This document shows positions 34,092 through 43,728 of a stretch of DNA of 64,000 bases, one piece after another. This DNA comes from CAVQNQ01 sp963714205 (GTDB lineage: Bacteria; Acidobacteriota; Terriglobia; Bryobacterales; Bryobacteraceae), in assembly GCA_963714205.1 (NCBI GenBank), contig CAVQNQ010000004.1:682001-746000 (forward strand), read 5' to 3'. The translations under genes and the position numbers were made by a program. The notes below the pieces were generated by a model. The model saw only the letters and a program-made list of their open reading frames with translations. It searched no databases and was not told the DNA's origin. Position 1 is the stretch's first letter. Each line of letters opens with the position of its first letter.

Positions 34092-34559
34092 ATGCGGGGC
34101 TTGATTGGCGGATCTTCCCGGCGCGGCTCGCAGATGCTGGAAGCGGCCCTGGTCTTAATTGTGGGCTGCGGGCTCATGTTCCTGGTGATCGATACCGGCT
34201 GGACTCTCTTCGTCAAGGCCACCCTGCAGCACGCCGTCGCCGAAGGCTGCCGCTACGCGATTACGGGCCAGACCTCCAACGGACTGGGCCAGATCGCTTC
34301 GATCGAATCGGTGGTTCAGACGCAGGCAATGGGGCTGCTGAATTCCCAGATGGGAACCCTCTCGGTGACATTCTACAATCCCACCACGCTGGCGCAGACC
34401 ACCAGCAACTTAGGCGGCAACCTGGTGGAGGTTGCGATCTCGAACTACCGACTGACCCCGTTGGCGCCGCTGCTCTATTCAAGGAATTCCATTCCCGTTA
34501 CGGTCCGGGCCACCGATATTCTCGAGCCTTCGCCGGGCGGCGTGCCGCCGGCTCCGTAA
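34092..34559 (+). CDS. tadE: TadE-like pseudopilin
   Basis: 155 residues with ribosome binding site GGAGAGCTG directly before ATG 34092. The N-terminus has a short basic leader (RRGSQMLEAALVLIVGCGLMFL) with the pseudopilin E in the hydrophobic helix, followed by DTGWTLFVKATLQHAVAEGCRYA. Minor pilins of this kind are cleaved by the same peptidase as Flp and sit at the pilus base or tip. Ten nt after the regulator gene. Confidence 0.85.
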   Translation: MRGLIGGSSRRGSQMLEAALVLIVGCGLMFLVIDTGWTLFVKATLQHAVAEGCRYAITGQTSNGLGQIASIESVVQTQAMGLLNSQMGTLSVTFYNPTTLAQTTSNLGGNLVEVAISNYRLTPLAPLLYSRNSIPVTVRATDILEPSPGGVPPAP

Positions 34560-34571
34560 ACCGAGGTGACT

Positions 34572-35128
34572 ATGCCGCAAACTCGCGCAAGACGCGGAAG
34601 TACATTAGTCGAATTCGCCCTGGCGGCGTCTTTCGTCCTGCTCCCTTTGGTGCTCGGAACCATGAGCATCGGGATGACCATGGCGCGCACCATCCGGATC
34701 AATGAACTCACGCGCGATGCCGCCCACATGTTCGCGCGGGGAGTCGACTTTTCGCAAAGCGCCAACCAGTCGCTGCTGCTGGACATGGCCACCGGCTTGA
34801 ACATCACTGCGACCGGCGGCGAAGGCGTCATCATCTTTTCCGGCATCCAGTGCACCGGGACCGGACAAGCCGTCTGCACGCGCCGCCTGGTGGTGGGCAA
34901 CTCAGCGCTGCACGCCAGCGATTATGCCAACCCGACACAGATCGATTCAAGCGGTAACGTCAACTACACCCGAGACCCGGGGGCCAATGCGACTCCTTTT
35001 TGAATGTTATGCCGATGTCCACGGGAGAAAGCACGTATGTCGTGGAAACTTTCTACTCGTCCTCGGATTTCGACCTAACTGGATTCTGGAACGGCAGCGG
35101 AACTTACACGATGGCAGTGTTCTATTGA
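34572..35128 (+). pseudogene. second TadE-like pseudopilin, frameshifted at a T5 run
   Basis: Start ATG 34572 has ribosome binding site GAGGT. The N-terminus is TadE-like (RRGSTLVEFALAASFVLLPLVLG). The frame stops at 35001-35003 after 143 residues. Adding one T to the T5 run at 34997-35001 continues it as NVMPMSTGESTYVVETFYSS...TYTMAVFY to a stop at 35126-35128, one nt before the next gene. Corrected length about 185 residues. Such an exact junction with the next gene supports an intact ancestor and either an assembly error or a recent slip. Confidence 0.82.
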
Positions 35129-35129
35129 T

Positions 35130-36524
35130 ATGACTATCGGTTCGGAAATACGCAATTCAAATCCCAGGCGCGGTATCGGCCTGGTGACCGTCGGGGTGGC
35201 GATGCTCGTGCTCGTGCCGATGATCGGACTGGGAGTCGACGGCTCCTCCCTTTATATTGTGCGCGCGCGGCTCTCTCAGGCGGTGGACGCGGCCGTGCTT
35301 GCCGGCGCGCAATCCCTCAACGTGGGCGAGAACATCTCTTCGCAAACGGCCAGCGCCACGGCGTTCGCCACCAAATACTTCTACGCCAACTTTCCCACCG
35401 GTCTGTGGGGCACGTCGAGCCCATCGGTTTCAGTGAGCGTAACCCAAAACGATGCCACTCACCTCCGCCAGGTGGCCATGACCGCCAGCGTGACGGCGCC
35501 GCTCTATTTCATGAAGATCTTGAACTTCAGCAGCTCGACCGTGCAGATCTCGGCAACCGCCAGCCGGCGCGACATCAATGTCATGCTGGTGCTGGACCGC
35601 TCGGGATCGATGGTCGACGCGGGCGCTATTCCATCTCTGCAGTCCGCAGCCACCGAGTTTGTCAACCAGTTTGCCTCGGGCCGCGACAAGGTGGGGCTGG
35701 AAGTGATGGGCGGCGGCACGTATATGGCCTATTCCCCCTCGGTCAATTTCGAGACCGATTCACCCAACGTGCCGACCCTGATCGGCGAGCTGGTCGGCGG
35801 CGGCGCAACGAACACTTCCCAGGCACTCTGGCTGGCCTATCAGCAACTGGTCAACCTCAATGAGCCCGGCGCCCTCAACGTTATCGTTTTGTTCACGGAC
35901 GGCCGCCCCACGGCTTTCACCGGCAGTTTTCCAATATCGTCAAAGAGCTCTTGCACCTCCAAGACCAACAAAACCGCAGCCATCACTTATTATGTCAATA
36001 ACAGCCAGAATCCCGTCGCGAATGCGGGGCTGTTCCAATACCTGGACACTTCCATCACCGACGTGTCGACCGAGGGGAGAGTGATCGCTGATAGTTCGGG
36101 CTGCGCCTATAACAACAACCAGGTCTGGTCGGCTACAGCCGAGAACGTCACCAAGGACATCTCTGCGTTTCCGTCCCAGGATATCTACGGCAACGGGACC
36201 GCCACCGGCTATCAGCCGGTGACCCTGACGGCCGTCAGCAATACAGCCACGGTGGATGCCACCTCCATCAATGCCGCCGATTCGGCCGCCACGCGCATCC
36301 GGGCGGACGCGAACCTGATTCCGGTCATCTATACGATAGGCCTCGGAGGCACCAGCATTTACCCGCCAGAGACCAGCTTCATGCAGCGCATCTCGAACGA
36401 CCCGGCCTCTTCCACATTCAACAGCGCCGAGCCAGCCGGATTGTACGTTTACTCGCCGGATTACACGCAGCTCCAAGCGGCCTTCGAAACCATCGCCTCC
36501 CAGCTTTTGCGGCTGTCTCAGTAA
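35130..36524 (+). CDS. tadG: TadG-like protein with von Willebrand factor A domain
   Basis: 464 residues. N-terminal membrane segment (IGLVTVGVAMLVLVPMIGLG) and TadG-like region (GSSLYIVRARLSQAVDAAVLAGAQ in parts), then a VWA domain from about residue 150 with the metal site motif VLDRSGSM (DxSxS) and VIVLFTDGRPTAF. Ends in a helix LQAAFETIASQLLRL. Likely a periplasmic or surface component anchored in the inner membrane that works with the Tad machine, possibly in adhesion. One base after the restored stop of the preceding gene. Confidence 0.87.
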   Translation: MTIGSEIRNSNPRRGIGLVTVGVAMLVLVPMIGLGVDGSSLYIVRARLSQAVDAAVLAGAQSLNVGENISSQTASATAFATKYFYANFPTGLWGTSSPSVSVSVTQNDATHLRQVAMTASVTAPLYFMKILNFSSSTVQISATASRRDINVMLVLDRSGSMVDAGAIPSLQSAATEFVNQFASGRDKVGLEVMGGGTYMAYSPSVNFETDSPNVPTLIGELVGGGATNTSQALWLAYQQLVNLNEPGALNVIVLFTDGRPTAFTGSFPISSKSSCTSKTNKTAAITYYVNNSQNPVANAGLFQYLDTSITDVSTEGRVIADSSGCAYNNNQVWSATAENVTKDISAFPSQDIYGNGTATGYQPVTLTAVSNTATVDATSINAADSAATRIRADANLIPVIYTIGLGGTSIYPPETSFMQRISNDPASSTFNSAEPAGLYVYSPDYTQLQAAFETIASQLLRLSQ

Positions 36525-36725
36525 CCCGACGTTCAGGGATATTCTTACTGTCTGAAGGACGGTTCGATCCCTCACTGTCCCGGCGCGCCGATTTACAATG
36601 CGCGATGAGTACGCACGTCCGGCGGCGGGCCGTCATTGAGGAGATCCGCGACGGTTGCAATTCGTTTCGGACGCGTGGTGTAGTTGAGGGAGCCGGCGCC
36701 GCGCGCCGGCAATCCGCCGGAAAAC

Positions 36726-39700
36726 ATGAGTTCTCAACGCGCCATTCCGTTCGCGGTGCTGATTCCCGCCTATCGCCCCTCGGCCGGCCTCGTGGACGTG
36801 GTGGCCGCGCTGGCGCGCAAGGGCATTCCCGCCATCGTGGTCGTGGATGACGGCAGCGGGCCCGAATTCGCGGCCGTATTCGCGCGCGTCGCCCAGATCC
36901 CCGGCGTTGAGTTGCTCCGCCACGCGGTCAACCTGGGTAAGGGCGCGGCCCTCAAAACCGGGATCAATTTCGCGCTATGCGCGTACGAGGGCGTGAAAGG
37001 CGTGGTGACCGCCGATGCGGATGGCCAGCACCACCCCGACGACATTGAGCGCGTCGCTCGGGTGCTTGAGGCTCACCCGGACAGCCTGGTCCTCGGCGCG
37101 CGCGCCTTCGCCGGCGATGTGCCCCTGCGCAGCCGTATCGGCAACGTGGCCACCAGCGTCATCATGCACGCGCTTTTGGGCCGCAAGATCTCCGATACCC
37201 AGACCGGGCTGCGCGGGATTCCGGCCGCCCTTCTGCCCCGCCTTCTGCGCCTGGAATCCACCGGCTACGAGCTAGAGCTGGAGATGCTGCTGGCGGCTCA
37301 CGATCTCTCGATCCCCATTCTCGAAGAGCCCATCCGCACGATTTACGAGCCGGGCAACCAGTCCTCGCACTTCAACCCAGTGATCGATTCGATGAAGATC
37401 TACTTCGTCCTGCTGCGGTTCGGATCGGTCTCGTTCATGACCGCGGTGCTGGACAACCTGGTCTTCTATCTGGCATACCGCCGCCTGGGTAACGTGTTGG
37501 CCGCCCAGGTGCTGGGGCGCGTTTTCGCCGTGGTCTTCAATTACTCGATGGTGCGGCGCTCGGTGTTTTACTCCCGGCAGCGGCACAAGACCGTGCTGCC
37601 GCGGTACCTGGGGCTGGTGGTGGCGAGCGGCTCGGTCTCTTACGCGGGCATTCGCGTGCTCACGGCCCAGGGCATGGCTGCGGTTCCGGCCAAGCTGCTG
37701 ATCGAGAGTATCCTCTTCTTCGTAAATTTCGCGGTGCAGCGCCTGTTCATCTTCGCGCCCGCGCCAGCGTACGTCGAGGCGACCCCAGCCGCCCCGCAGC
37801 TGAGCACGGCTGATCGGCTCCGGCGAGCGTATGGGGACCTGCGGGCTCAGTGGGCGCGCGAATATTCCTGGCTGGTATGCGGGCTCTTCGCCGCGTTTCT
37901 GGCCCTGGAAGTTGCCGGTTTCCTGGGCGGCCGGCTATTCTCGCAGGAGATCTGGCTCCCCGTTGGCCTCCAGCGGCTGGCGCGCAGCGCGGGGGTCTAT
38001 CTGGCTTTCGCCGCGCCCGTCCTGGCGATGGCGCCGTGGGCCTTCCCTGCCCTGGCCGCCGCGTCCCTGTTTCTGCTGACGGTGGTTTCGGTGGGACCGG
38101 CCGCCGCCCTGGCCCCGGTTCTGTTCCTGGTGGCCTCCTCCGCGCTGGGGTCCCGGCTCCTGGGACGGACCAAAGAGGACGGCGCCGAAACCGATCTCTG
38201 CGCCACGCTACTGGGTGCCGCCGTTTACATTTTCCTGATGACTTTTACCGCCCGCCTGCCGGTCAATTATCCGGGCGTCTGGGCGGCGCTGCTGCTGGTT
38301 CCGATCGCGATGGATTGGCGCGGGACGTTCGCGCGCCTGGCCCGCTGGGGCGGATTTCTGCGCGCCGCCGAGCTCCGCACATGGCCCGAGCGGGCTGCGC
38401 TGGGCGCGTTGGTCTTCATTCTGATGACGCACTGGTTCGCGGCCCTCAAACCGGAAGCCAGCGCGGATGGCCTCTCCATGCACCTGGCCATCGCCGACAA
38501 TATTGCCGCCCACCACGCGCTGACCTTCGAACCCTCCCGGTTCGTGTGGGCGGTGATGCCCATGGGGGCGGATTGGACTTACTCCATCGTCAATCTTCTC
38601 GGCGGCGAACAGGCCACCCGCCTTCTGAACCTGGCGATGCTGGTGGTGGTGGAGCTGTTGCTATACCGCGCCGTGCGCCGGTGGGCCACGCGCCCCGCGG
38701 CACTGCTGCTCGCGGCGTTGTTCGCCGCCACCCCGATCGTGCAACTGGTCACCGGCAACTTATTTGTCGAAAACCTGCTGGCCGCCATGATTCTGGGCAC
38801 CCTGACCGCGCTGTGGCGCTTCGGCGAGACGGGCGAGCGGAAGTTTCTATATGCCGTCGCGGCCCTGGGCGGGACGGCCCTGGCAGTGAAGTTCGGGGCC
38901 TCCGCGTTCATGCTGGCGGCGGCGCCGTTCGCGCTGATTGAGATGCGGCGGCTGCGCCACTCGCTGGGACCCCGGCCTCTCGCGGCTGGCGCGCTGGCCG
39001 CGGGTCTCTTCCTGGCCGCCGCGCTGCCCACCTATGTCATTGCCTGGCACAAAACCGGCAACCCGCTATTTCCCTTTCTCAACCAGAAAATTCACTCGCC
39101 GCTACTCGACCCGACAGTGAATCTCCAGGACCAGCGCTACCGCAAGCCGCTCACCTGGCATACGCTTTTCGACCTCACCTTTCACACCGGCGCGTGGTAC
39201 GAAGGGCAGGATGGCTCGATGGGTTTTCAATACCTGGTGCTGGCGCCGCTCGGGCTGATCGCTATCGTGGTGGTGCGGCGCCGCCCGGTGGTTGCAGCAG
39301 CGGTGGTGGCGGTGGGTGCATCATTGTTGGTGCTGCATTCCGAACCGAATGTTCGCTACATTTACGCCGCCCTTCCGCTGATCTCGATCCCCTTCGCGGC
39401 GCTCCTGGGATGGGCGCTGGCGCATCGCCCCTGGCTGTATCGAACGTTGATTGCTTACCTGGTGGCCGCGACCGCCCTGGACGCCTATTTTCTGCCCTCG
39501 TCGAGTTATTACCACAAGGATTTCTCCATGCGGCGGCCATTTTCGCGCGCCGAGCGAGCCCGCTACGAGGATCAAGCCGCGCCCATCCGCGCGGTGATCG
39601 CGCACTTCAATCGCGCACACGCCGGCGCGGCCGTCCTGCTCACCTCCGGAAGCGATATCGCGGGCCTGGCGGGCGACGTGTATGAGAACCACTGGCACCA

Positions 39701-40334
39701 GGTCAATACCCTGGACCGGATTCGCAACACGCACAGCGTTCCGGAGATGGTCGACCTCATGCGAGGGTGGAAGATCGGGTATTTCATCTCGCCGAAGCCG
39801 GCCCCCGGCTCTTACGCTGAGCCTCCCGCACTGCGCCGCGTGCTTGAGAATTGCACGGCGCCGGAATACGAGTTCAATGGATATTACCTTGCGCGGCTCG
39901 AGCCGGAGTGCCGGCCCGAGGCGCCGCCGCCGGTTCGGCCTAACGTTCTGGTTCCGCGCGGCACATACGACGATTTCGACCCCGCCCTGGTGTTTCGCGG
40001 CGACTGGAACCACGATGATAAGTTCACTGGACCCGCCGGCCACACCATCAGCTTCTCGGACGATCCAGCGGCGCAAGTTTCCCTCTTATTCGAAGGGACC
40101 GCGCTGACCTATGTCTTCACCAAGGCGCCGAACCGCGGCCTGGCCGAGCTGACCATCGATGGCGCCAGCCGGGCCATCGTGGATCTCTACTCGCCAAAGG
40201 TGGAATGGCGGAGCCGCCTGCGCGTCTGCTGTCTTGCGAACAGCCGGCATCTGGCCGTGCTGCGCGTCGTGGGCCGTAAGCGCGCCGCGTCGGCCGGGCA
40301 GTACGTGGACGTGGACACGTTTGTGGTGGAATAG
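36726..40334 (+). CDS. three-module membrane glycosyltransferase: GT2, GtrA, GT39-like
   Basis: 1202 residues. Residues 1-220 are a DPM1-like GT2 domain (FAVLIPAYRPSAGLVDVV, IVVVDDGSG, VTADADGQHHPDD, ISDTQTGLRGIP). Residues about 222-340 are a GtrA-type four-helix membrane domain (LLRFGSVSFMTAVLDNLVFY). From about residue 378 a polytopic part with many helices resembles PMT/ArnT-type transferases, and a soluble C-terminal part starts near residue 940. This packs lipid-linked sugar synthesis, flipping and transfer into one protein by family logic. Start at ATG 36726 after GGAAAAC. Downstream AKR gene is 12 nt away. Confidence 0.85.
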   Translation: MSSQRAIPFAVLIPAYRPSAGLVDVVAALARKGIPAIVVVDDGSGPEFAAVFARVAQIPGVELLRHAVNLGKGAALKTGINFALCAYEGVKGVVTADADGQHHPDDIERVARVLEAHPDSLVLGARAFAGDVPLRSRIGNVATSVIMHALLGRKISDTQTGLRGIPAALLPRLLRLESTGYELELEMLLAAHDLSIPILEEPIRTIYEPGNQSSHFNPVIDSMKIYFVLLRFGSVSFMTAVLDNLVFYLAYRRLGNVLAAQVLGRVFAVVFNYSMVRRSVFYSRQRHKTVLPRYLGLVVASGSVSYAGIRVLTAQGMAAVPAKLLIESILFFVNFAVQRLFIFAPAPAYVEATPAAPQLSTADRLRRAYGDLRAQWAREYSWLVCGLFAAFLALEVAGFLGGRLFSQEIWLPVGLQRLARSAGVYLAFAAPVLAMAPWAFPALAAASLFLLTVVSVGPAAALAPVLFLVASSALGSRLLGRTKEDGAETDLCATLLGAAVYIFLMTFTARLPVNYPGVWAALLLVPIAMDWRGTFARLARWGGFLRAAELRTWPERAALGALVFILMTHWFAALKPEASADGLSMHLAIADNIAAHHALTFEPSRFVWAVMPMGADWTYSIVNLLGGEQATRLLNLAMLVVVELLLYRAVRRWATRPAALLLAALFAATPIVQLVTGNLFVENLLAAMILGTLTALWRFGETGERKFLYAVAALGGTALAVKFGASAFMLAAAPFALIEMRRLRHSLGPRPLAAGALAAGLFLAAALPTYVIAWHKTGNPLFPFLNQKIHSPLLDPTVNLQDQRYRKPLTWHTLFDLTFHTGAWYEGQDGSMGFQYLVLAPLGLIAIVVVRRRPVVAAAVVAVGASLLVLHSEPNVRYIYAALPLISIPFAALLGWALAHRPWLYRTLIAYLVAATALDAYFLPSSSYYHKDFSMRRPFSRAERARYEDQAAPIRAVIAHFNRAHAGAAVLLTSGSDIAGLAGDVYENHWHQVNTLDRIRNTHSVPEMVDLMRGWKIGYFISPKPAPGSYAEPPALRRVLENCTAPEYEFNGYYLARLEPECRPEAPPPVRPNVLVPRGTYDDFDPALVFRGDWNHDDKFTGPAGHTISFSDDPAAQVSLLFEGTALTYVFTKAPNRGLAELTIDGASRAIVDLYSPKVEWRSRLRVCCLANSRHLAVLRVVGRKRAASAGQYVDVDTFVVE

Positions 40335-40346
40335 GTTTCAGACCTT

Positions 40347-41327
40347 ATGGAACACGTAAGACTCGGATCTACCGGATTGAAGGTCTCGCGTCTCTGCCTC
40401 GGCGCCATGACCTATGGCTCGAAGAAATGGCGCGAGTGGGTGCTCGAGGAAGAGGAGAGCCGCCCGTTTATCCGCCGTGCCCTGGAACTGGGCATCACGT
40501 TCTTCGACACCGCGGATATCTATTCGCTGGGCGTCAGCGAGGAGATCCTGGGCCGTGCGCTCAAGGACTTCGCCTCGCGCGACCGCGTCGTGGTCGCCAC
40601 CAAGGTCTACCAGGCCATGGGCGACGACCCCAACCAGCGCGGTCTCTCGCGCAAGCACATCATGCACTCCATCGACGGCAGCCTGCGGCGCCTGGGCACG
40701 GATTACGTAGATCTCTACCAGATCCACCGCTTCGATTACGAAACGCCCATCGAGGAGACTCTCCAGGCGCTCGAAGACGTGGTGGCGGCCGGCAAGGCGC
40801 TGTACATCGGCGCGTCCTCGATGTTCGCGTGGCAGTTCGCCAAGATGCTCTATACCGCCGATCGGCTCGGCCTGACGCGCTTCGTCAGCATGCAGAACCA
40901 TTACAATGCGGTATATCGCGAGGAGGAGCGCGAGATGCTGCCGCTGTGCCGCGAGGAGGGCATCGGCGTGATCCCCTGGAGCCCGCTGGCGCGCGGCTTC
41001 GTGGCGGGCAACCGCCGGCCGGAGGATCTCGGAGACACCGTGCGCTCCCGCACCGACGACTTTTCGCACAAGCTCTATTACCAGCCCTCCGATTTCACCA
41101 TAGTGGACCGCATTGGCGAGGTGGCTCGCGCGCGCGGCATCTCCAACGCGCGCGTGGCGCTGGCCTGGATGCTGACAAAGCCGGACGTGACAGCGCCCAT
41201 CATCGGCGCCAGCAAGATGGGACATCTGGAGGACCTGGTCGCGGCTCTCGACGTGCGCCTGGAGGAATCCGAGATCCGGCGCATCGAGGAGTGCTACCAG
41301 CCGCATTCCATCCGGGGGCACTCGTAA
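40347..41327 (+). CDS. aldo/keto reductase
   Basis: 326 residues. The catalytic tetrad is visible: D and Y in FFDTADIYSLG, K in VVVATKVYQ and H in VDLYQIHRFD. Cofactor loop PWSPLARGF and GASKMGHLEDLVAAL match the NADP(H)-binding AKR family. Starts MEHVRLGSTGLKVSRLCLG. It follows the glycosyltransferase by 12 nt and faces the second GntP gene with a 4-nt gap. Substrate unknown; a sugar aldehyde is plausible. Confidence 0.93.
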   Translation: MEHVRLGSTGLKVSRLCLGAMTYGSKKWREWVLEEEESRPFIRRALELGITFFDTADIYSLGVSEEILGRALKDFASRDRVVVATKVYQAMGDDPNQRGLSRKHIMHSIDGSLRRLGTDYVDLYQIHRFDYETPIEETLQALEDVVAAGKALYIGASSMFAWQFAKMLYTADRLGLTRFVSMQNHYNAVYREEEREMLPLCREEGIGVIPWSPLARGFVAGNRRPEDLGDTVRSRTDDFSHKLYYQPSDFTIVDRIGEVARARGISNARVALAWMLTKPDVTAPIIGASKMGHLEDLVAALDVRLEESEIRRIEECYQPHSIRGHS

Positions 41328-41331
41328 GGGC

Positions 41332-42654
41332 TTACCGCCCCACCACGAACTGTAAGATCAACACTCCCGCCAGTCCCACCAACCCCACAATCGACTCCAG
41401 CACGGTCCAGATCGCGAAGGTCTGGCGAATGCTCGCGTTGAAGTATTCCTTGAACATCCAGAACCCGATGTCGTTGAAGTGCGAGAACATCATACTGCCG
41501 CTGGCGGTGGCGATCACCAGCAGCTCCGGAGCCACGCCGGCGTGCGGTACCAGCGGAACCAGGATTCCGGCAGCGGTGATGCCCGCCACCGTCGCCGAAC
41601 CTAATGCCAGGCGCAGCAGCGCCGCCGTGCCCCAGGCCAGCAGAATGGGCGAGCCGTGCACTCCCGCGGCTAGTCTTTCAATGGCCGCGCCCATTCCGCA
41701 ATCCACCAGCACCTGCTTGAAAGCTCCCCCACAGACGATGATCAGCAGGATCATGGAAACGCTGGCCACCGCCTCGCTGGCGTTCTTCATCACCGCTTGC
41801 ATGGTCCGCCCCATGCGCAAGCCCAGCGTGTAGATCGCGGCAAGGGCGGCCAGGAACAGCGCCACGTTGGCATCGCTCAGGAAGCGCGTTACCGGCAGGA
41901 TGGCGCTCCCGGGCCGAACCGCCAGCTCGGCCACGGCGCCGGCCAGCATCAACAGCACCGGCAGCATCGTGGCGAACAGGCTGGTTCCCAGACCGGGCAG
42001 CGCTTCCGTCCGGAATTCGCGCGCGCGGTAGAGTTCGGAGGGCGGAAGGTTCTTCCTGTCCCGGAAGAACCGCAGCAGCAACGGCCCCGCCAGCAGCATA
42101 GCCGGCACAGTCAGCACCAGGCCATAGAGAAGCGTGCGGTTGACGTTGGCGCCGTACATCAGGGCGATCGCTGTGGGCGCCGGGTGCGGCGGAAGATAGG
42201 CGTGCGTCGCCGTCAGCGCGGCGCACATCGGGATCCCCAAGTTCAGCAGCGGCACCCCGCTAGTTTCGGAAAGCGCGTACACCAGCGGGATCAGCACCAG
42301 GAAACCCGCGTTGAACATCATCGGAAGCCCCACGATGAATGCCGTGAGCAGCACCGAGAGCCACAGGCGCGGCATCCCGAACAAGCGCGTGAACGCGTAG
42401 CTGATGGTGTGCGAGGCGCCGCTCTCCTCGATGAGTTTGCCCAAGATGGCGCCGAATACCAGGATGAGCGCCACGCTCGAGGTGGTGTCGCCGACGCCCT
42501 TGAGGATCGAGCGCAGCGCCGCATCGGCGCTCATGCCGCTGGCCAGCCCCACCGCGAACGAGGCGATCAGCAGCGCCAGGAACGCGTTCACCTTGAAGCG
42601 CGCAATCAGCAGCAGGAGCAGCAGGATGCTGCCGCCCAGCACGATCAGCGGCAT
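41332..42654 (-). CDS. second GntP family permease
   Basis: 440 residues, 12 or more membrane helices. Landmarks: FGAILGKLIEESGASHTISY, GLPMMFNAGFLVLIPLVYAL, ATHAYLPPHPAPTAIALMYG, CGGAFKQVLVDCG, LGSATVAGITAAG and SHFNDIGFWMFKEYF. It overlaps the amidohydrolase gene by 10 nt and is probably co-translated, so the permease and hydrolase likely handle the same sugar acid or lactone. Confidence 0.92.
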   Translation of the reverse strand: MPLIVLGGSILLLLLLIARFKVNAFLALLIASFAVGLASGMSADAALRSILKGVGDTTSSVALILVFGAILGKLIEESGASHTISYAFTRLFGMPRLWLSVLLTAFIVGLPMMFNAGFLVLIPLVYALSETSGVPLLNLGIPMCAALTATHAYLPPHPAPTAIALMYGANVNRTLLYGLVLTVPAMLLAGPLLLRFFRDRKNLPPSELYRAREFRTEALPGLGTSLFATMLPVLLMLAGAVAELAVRPGSAILPVTRFLSDANVALFLAALAAIYTLGLRMGRTMQAVMKNASEAVASVSMILLIIVCGGAFKQVLVDCGMGAAIERLAAGVHGSPILLAWGTAALLRLALGSATVAGITAAGILVPLVPHAGVAPELLVIATASGSMMFSHFNDIGFWMFKEYFNASIRQTFAIWTVLESIVGLVGLAGVLILQFVVGR

Positions 42655-43634
42655 GCGGCATCCAGCAGGCGCCGGCAGGATTCCGCGGCGAAACGCGCGA
42701 AGTTGCCGCCCAGATAATTCGCGGCGGCCGCGCCGTCAAACAGCTCCGGCCGGGCCGCCTCCAGGCTGTGCAGCATGGCCCGGAAGCCGCCGAAATTCCA
42801 CGCCATGCGGCCGTAAGGCGCGTCGCTGGCGCAGAACAGATTGCGGCGGAAGGGCTCGCCGGCCCTCTGGTAGGCGATCAGGTCGCTCTCGGTGTGGGCG
42901 TCGCGCCGCGTGCTTAAAGCGTACCGGACGTTAGGACGCTCCAAGCCCAGCGCGCGGGCTTCCAGATAGAGCCGCTCCGCATCGGTGTAGCTAGCCCCGC
43001 CGCCGCCCATGTGCACCGCCACTACGGGCTGCTCGGGATGCCGCTCCGCGATGGCTCGCAAAGCTCCCGCGGGCGTGTATGGCGTATCGGCGCCGAAGTG
43101 AAACGCGGGCACCGCGCCTCGCTCGACGATGCGGTCCACCACTGCCAGCGCATCGGGGCTGTCCATCATGAAACGGTTTTGCGCCGGGTTGAGCTTCACC
43201 ATGAAGAAGCCCAACTCGCCCACCAGGATATCCACCAGTCGCAGCGTGTTCTCCAGTCCGCAAGCCTGGGGATCCACCCAGCCGGCCGGAATCAGCCGCG
43301 CGGGATGCCGCCGCGCCGCCGCGCACACGTATCCGTTGGCCGCCGCCAGCGCGTCCGTGTTGCGCATTGGGTTGCCGCAATATGCGGTGGCCGAGGGGTT
43401 CTGCCAGACCAGGGCCATATCGACGCCCGCCAGGTCCATCTCCTCGATCAGTTCTTCGGCCGAGACGGGCCGGCCATGATAGTATCCGGCGTCCGCATCG
43501 TGCCGGCGTTGCTCGCCCTCGCTGAGCGAGCGAAGATCCGAAATGTGCGTGTCGGCATCGATGACCAGGTGCGCGCCATCGGCTTCGAGCCGGTTCGCAA
43601 GCGCGGCCAGCGCGGCCGCCGCAGCCCCATCCAT
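42645..43634 (-). CDS. amidohydrolase-2 family metal hydrolase
   Basis: 329 residues from ATG 43634; a TTG at 43646 is an alternative. The opening VIDADTHISDLRSL has the DxH type metal site, FHFGADTPYTP and VAVHMGGGGAS carry histidines of the barrel, and LFCASDAPYGRM holds the aspartate. The family includes lactonases and decarboxylases. Together with the overlapping GntP gene a lactone or sugar-acid hydrolase is the best guess. Divergent from the DUF362 gene with about 94 nt between. Confidence 0.82.
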   Translation of the reverse strand: MDGAAAAALAALANRLEADGAHLVIDADTHISDLRSLSEGEQRRHDADAGYYHGRPVSAEELIEEMDLAGVDMALVWQNPSATAYCGNPMRNTDALAAANGYVCAAARRHPARLIPAGWVDPQACGLENTLRLVDILVGELGFFMVKLNPAQNRFMMDSPDALAVVDRIVERGAVPAFHFGADTPYTPAGALRAIAERHPEQPVVAVHMGGGGASYTDAERLYLEARALGLERPNVRYALSTRRDAHTESDLIAYQRAGEPFRRNLFCASDAPYGRMAWNFGGFRAMLHSLEAARPELFDGAAAANYLGGNFARFAAESCRRLLDAACR

Positions 43635-43728
43635 CCGTCGTTTCAATCAACCCCTCGCATCAACGCTCCTAAGCAACCATAGTACGCGACGGCGACCAGT
43701 GAGATAGAATGGTTCCCCTAGAGGGCAT

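Noticed and set aside
36561..36585. tRNA-like T-loop GGTTCGATCCC
   Set aside because: The flanking bases do not form a five-base T-stem and no acceptor or anticodon stem is present.
36605..36850. 81-codon frame with TACAAT 5 nt before its ATG
   Set aside because: Most of it lies out of frame inside the large glycosyltransferase and reads as R/G/H-rich shadow. Only the upstream part could be a short leader peptide, which I cannot support.
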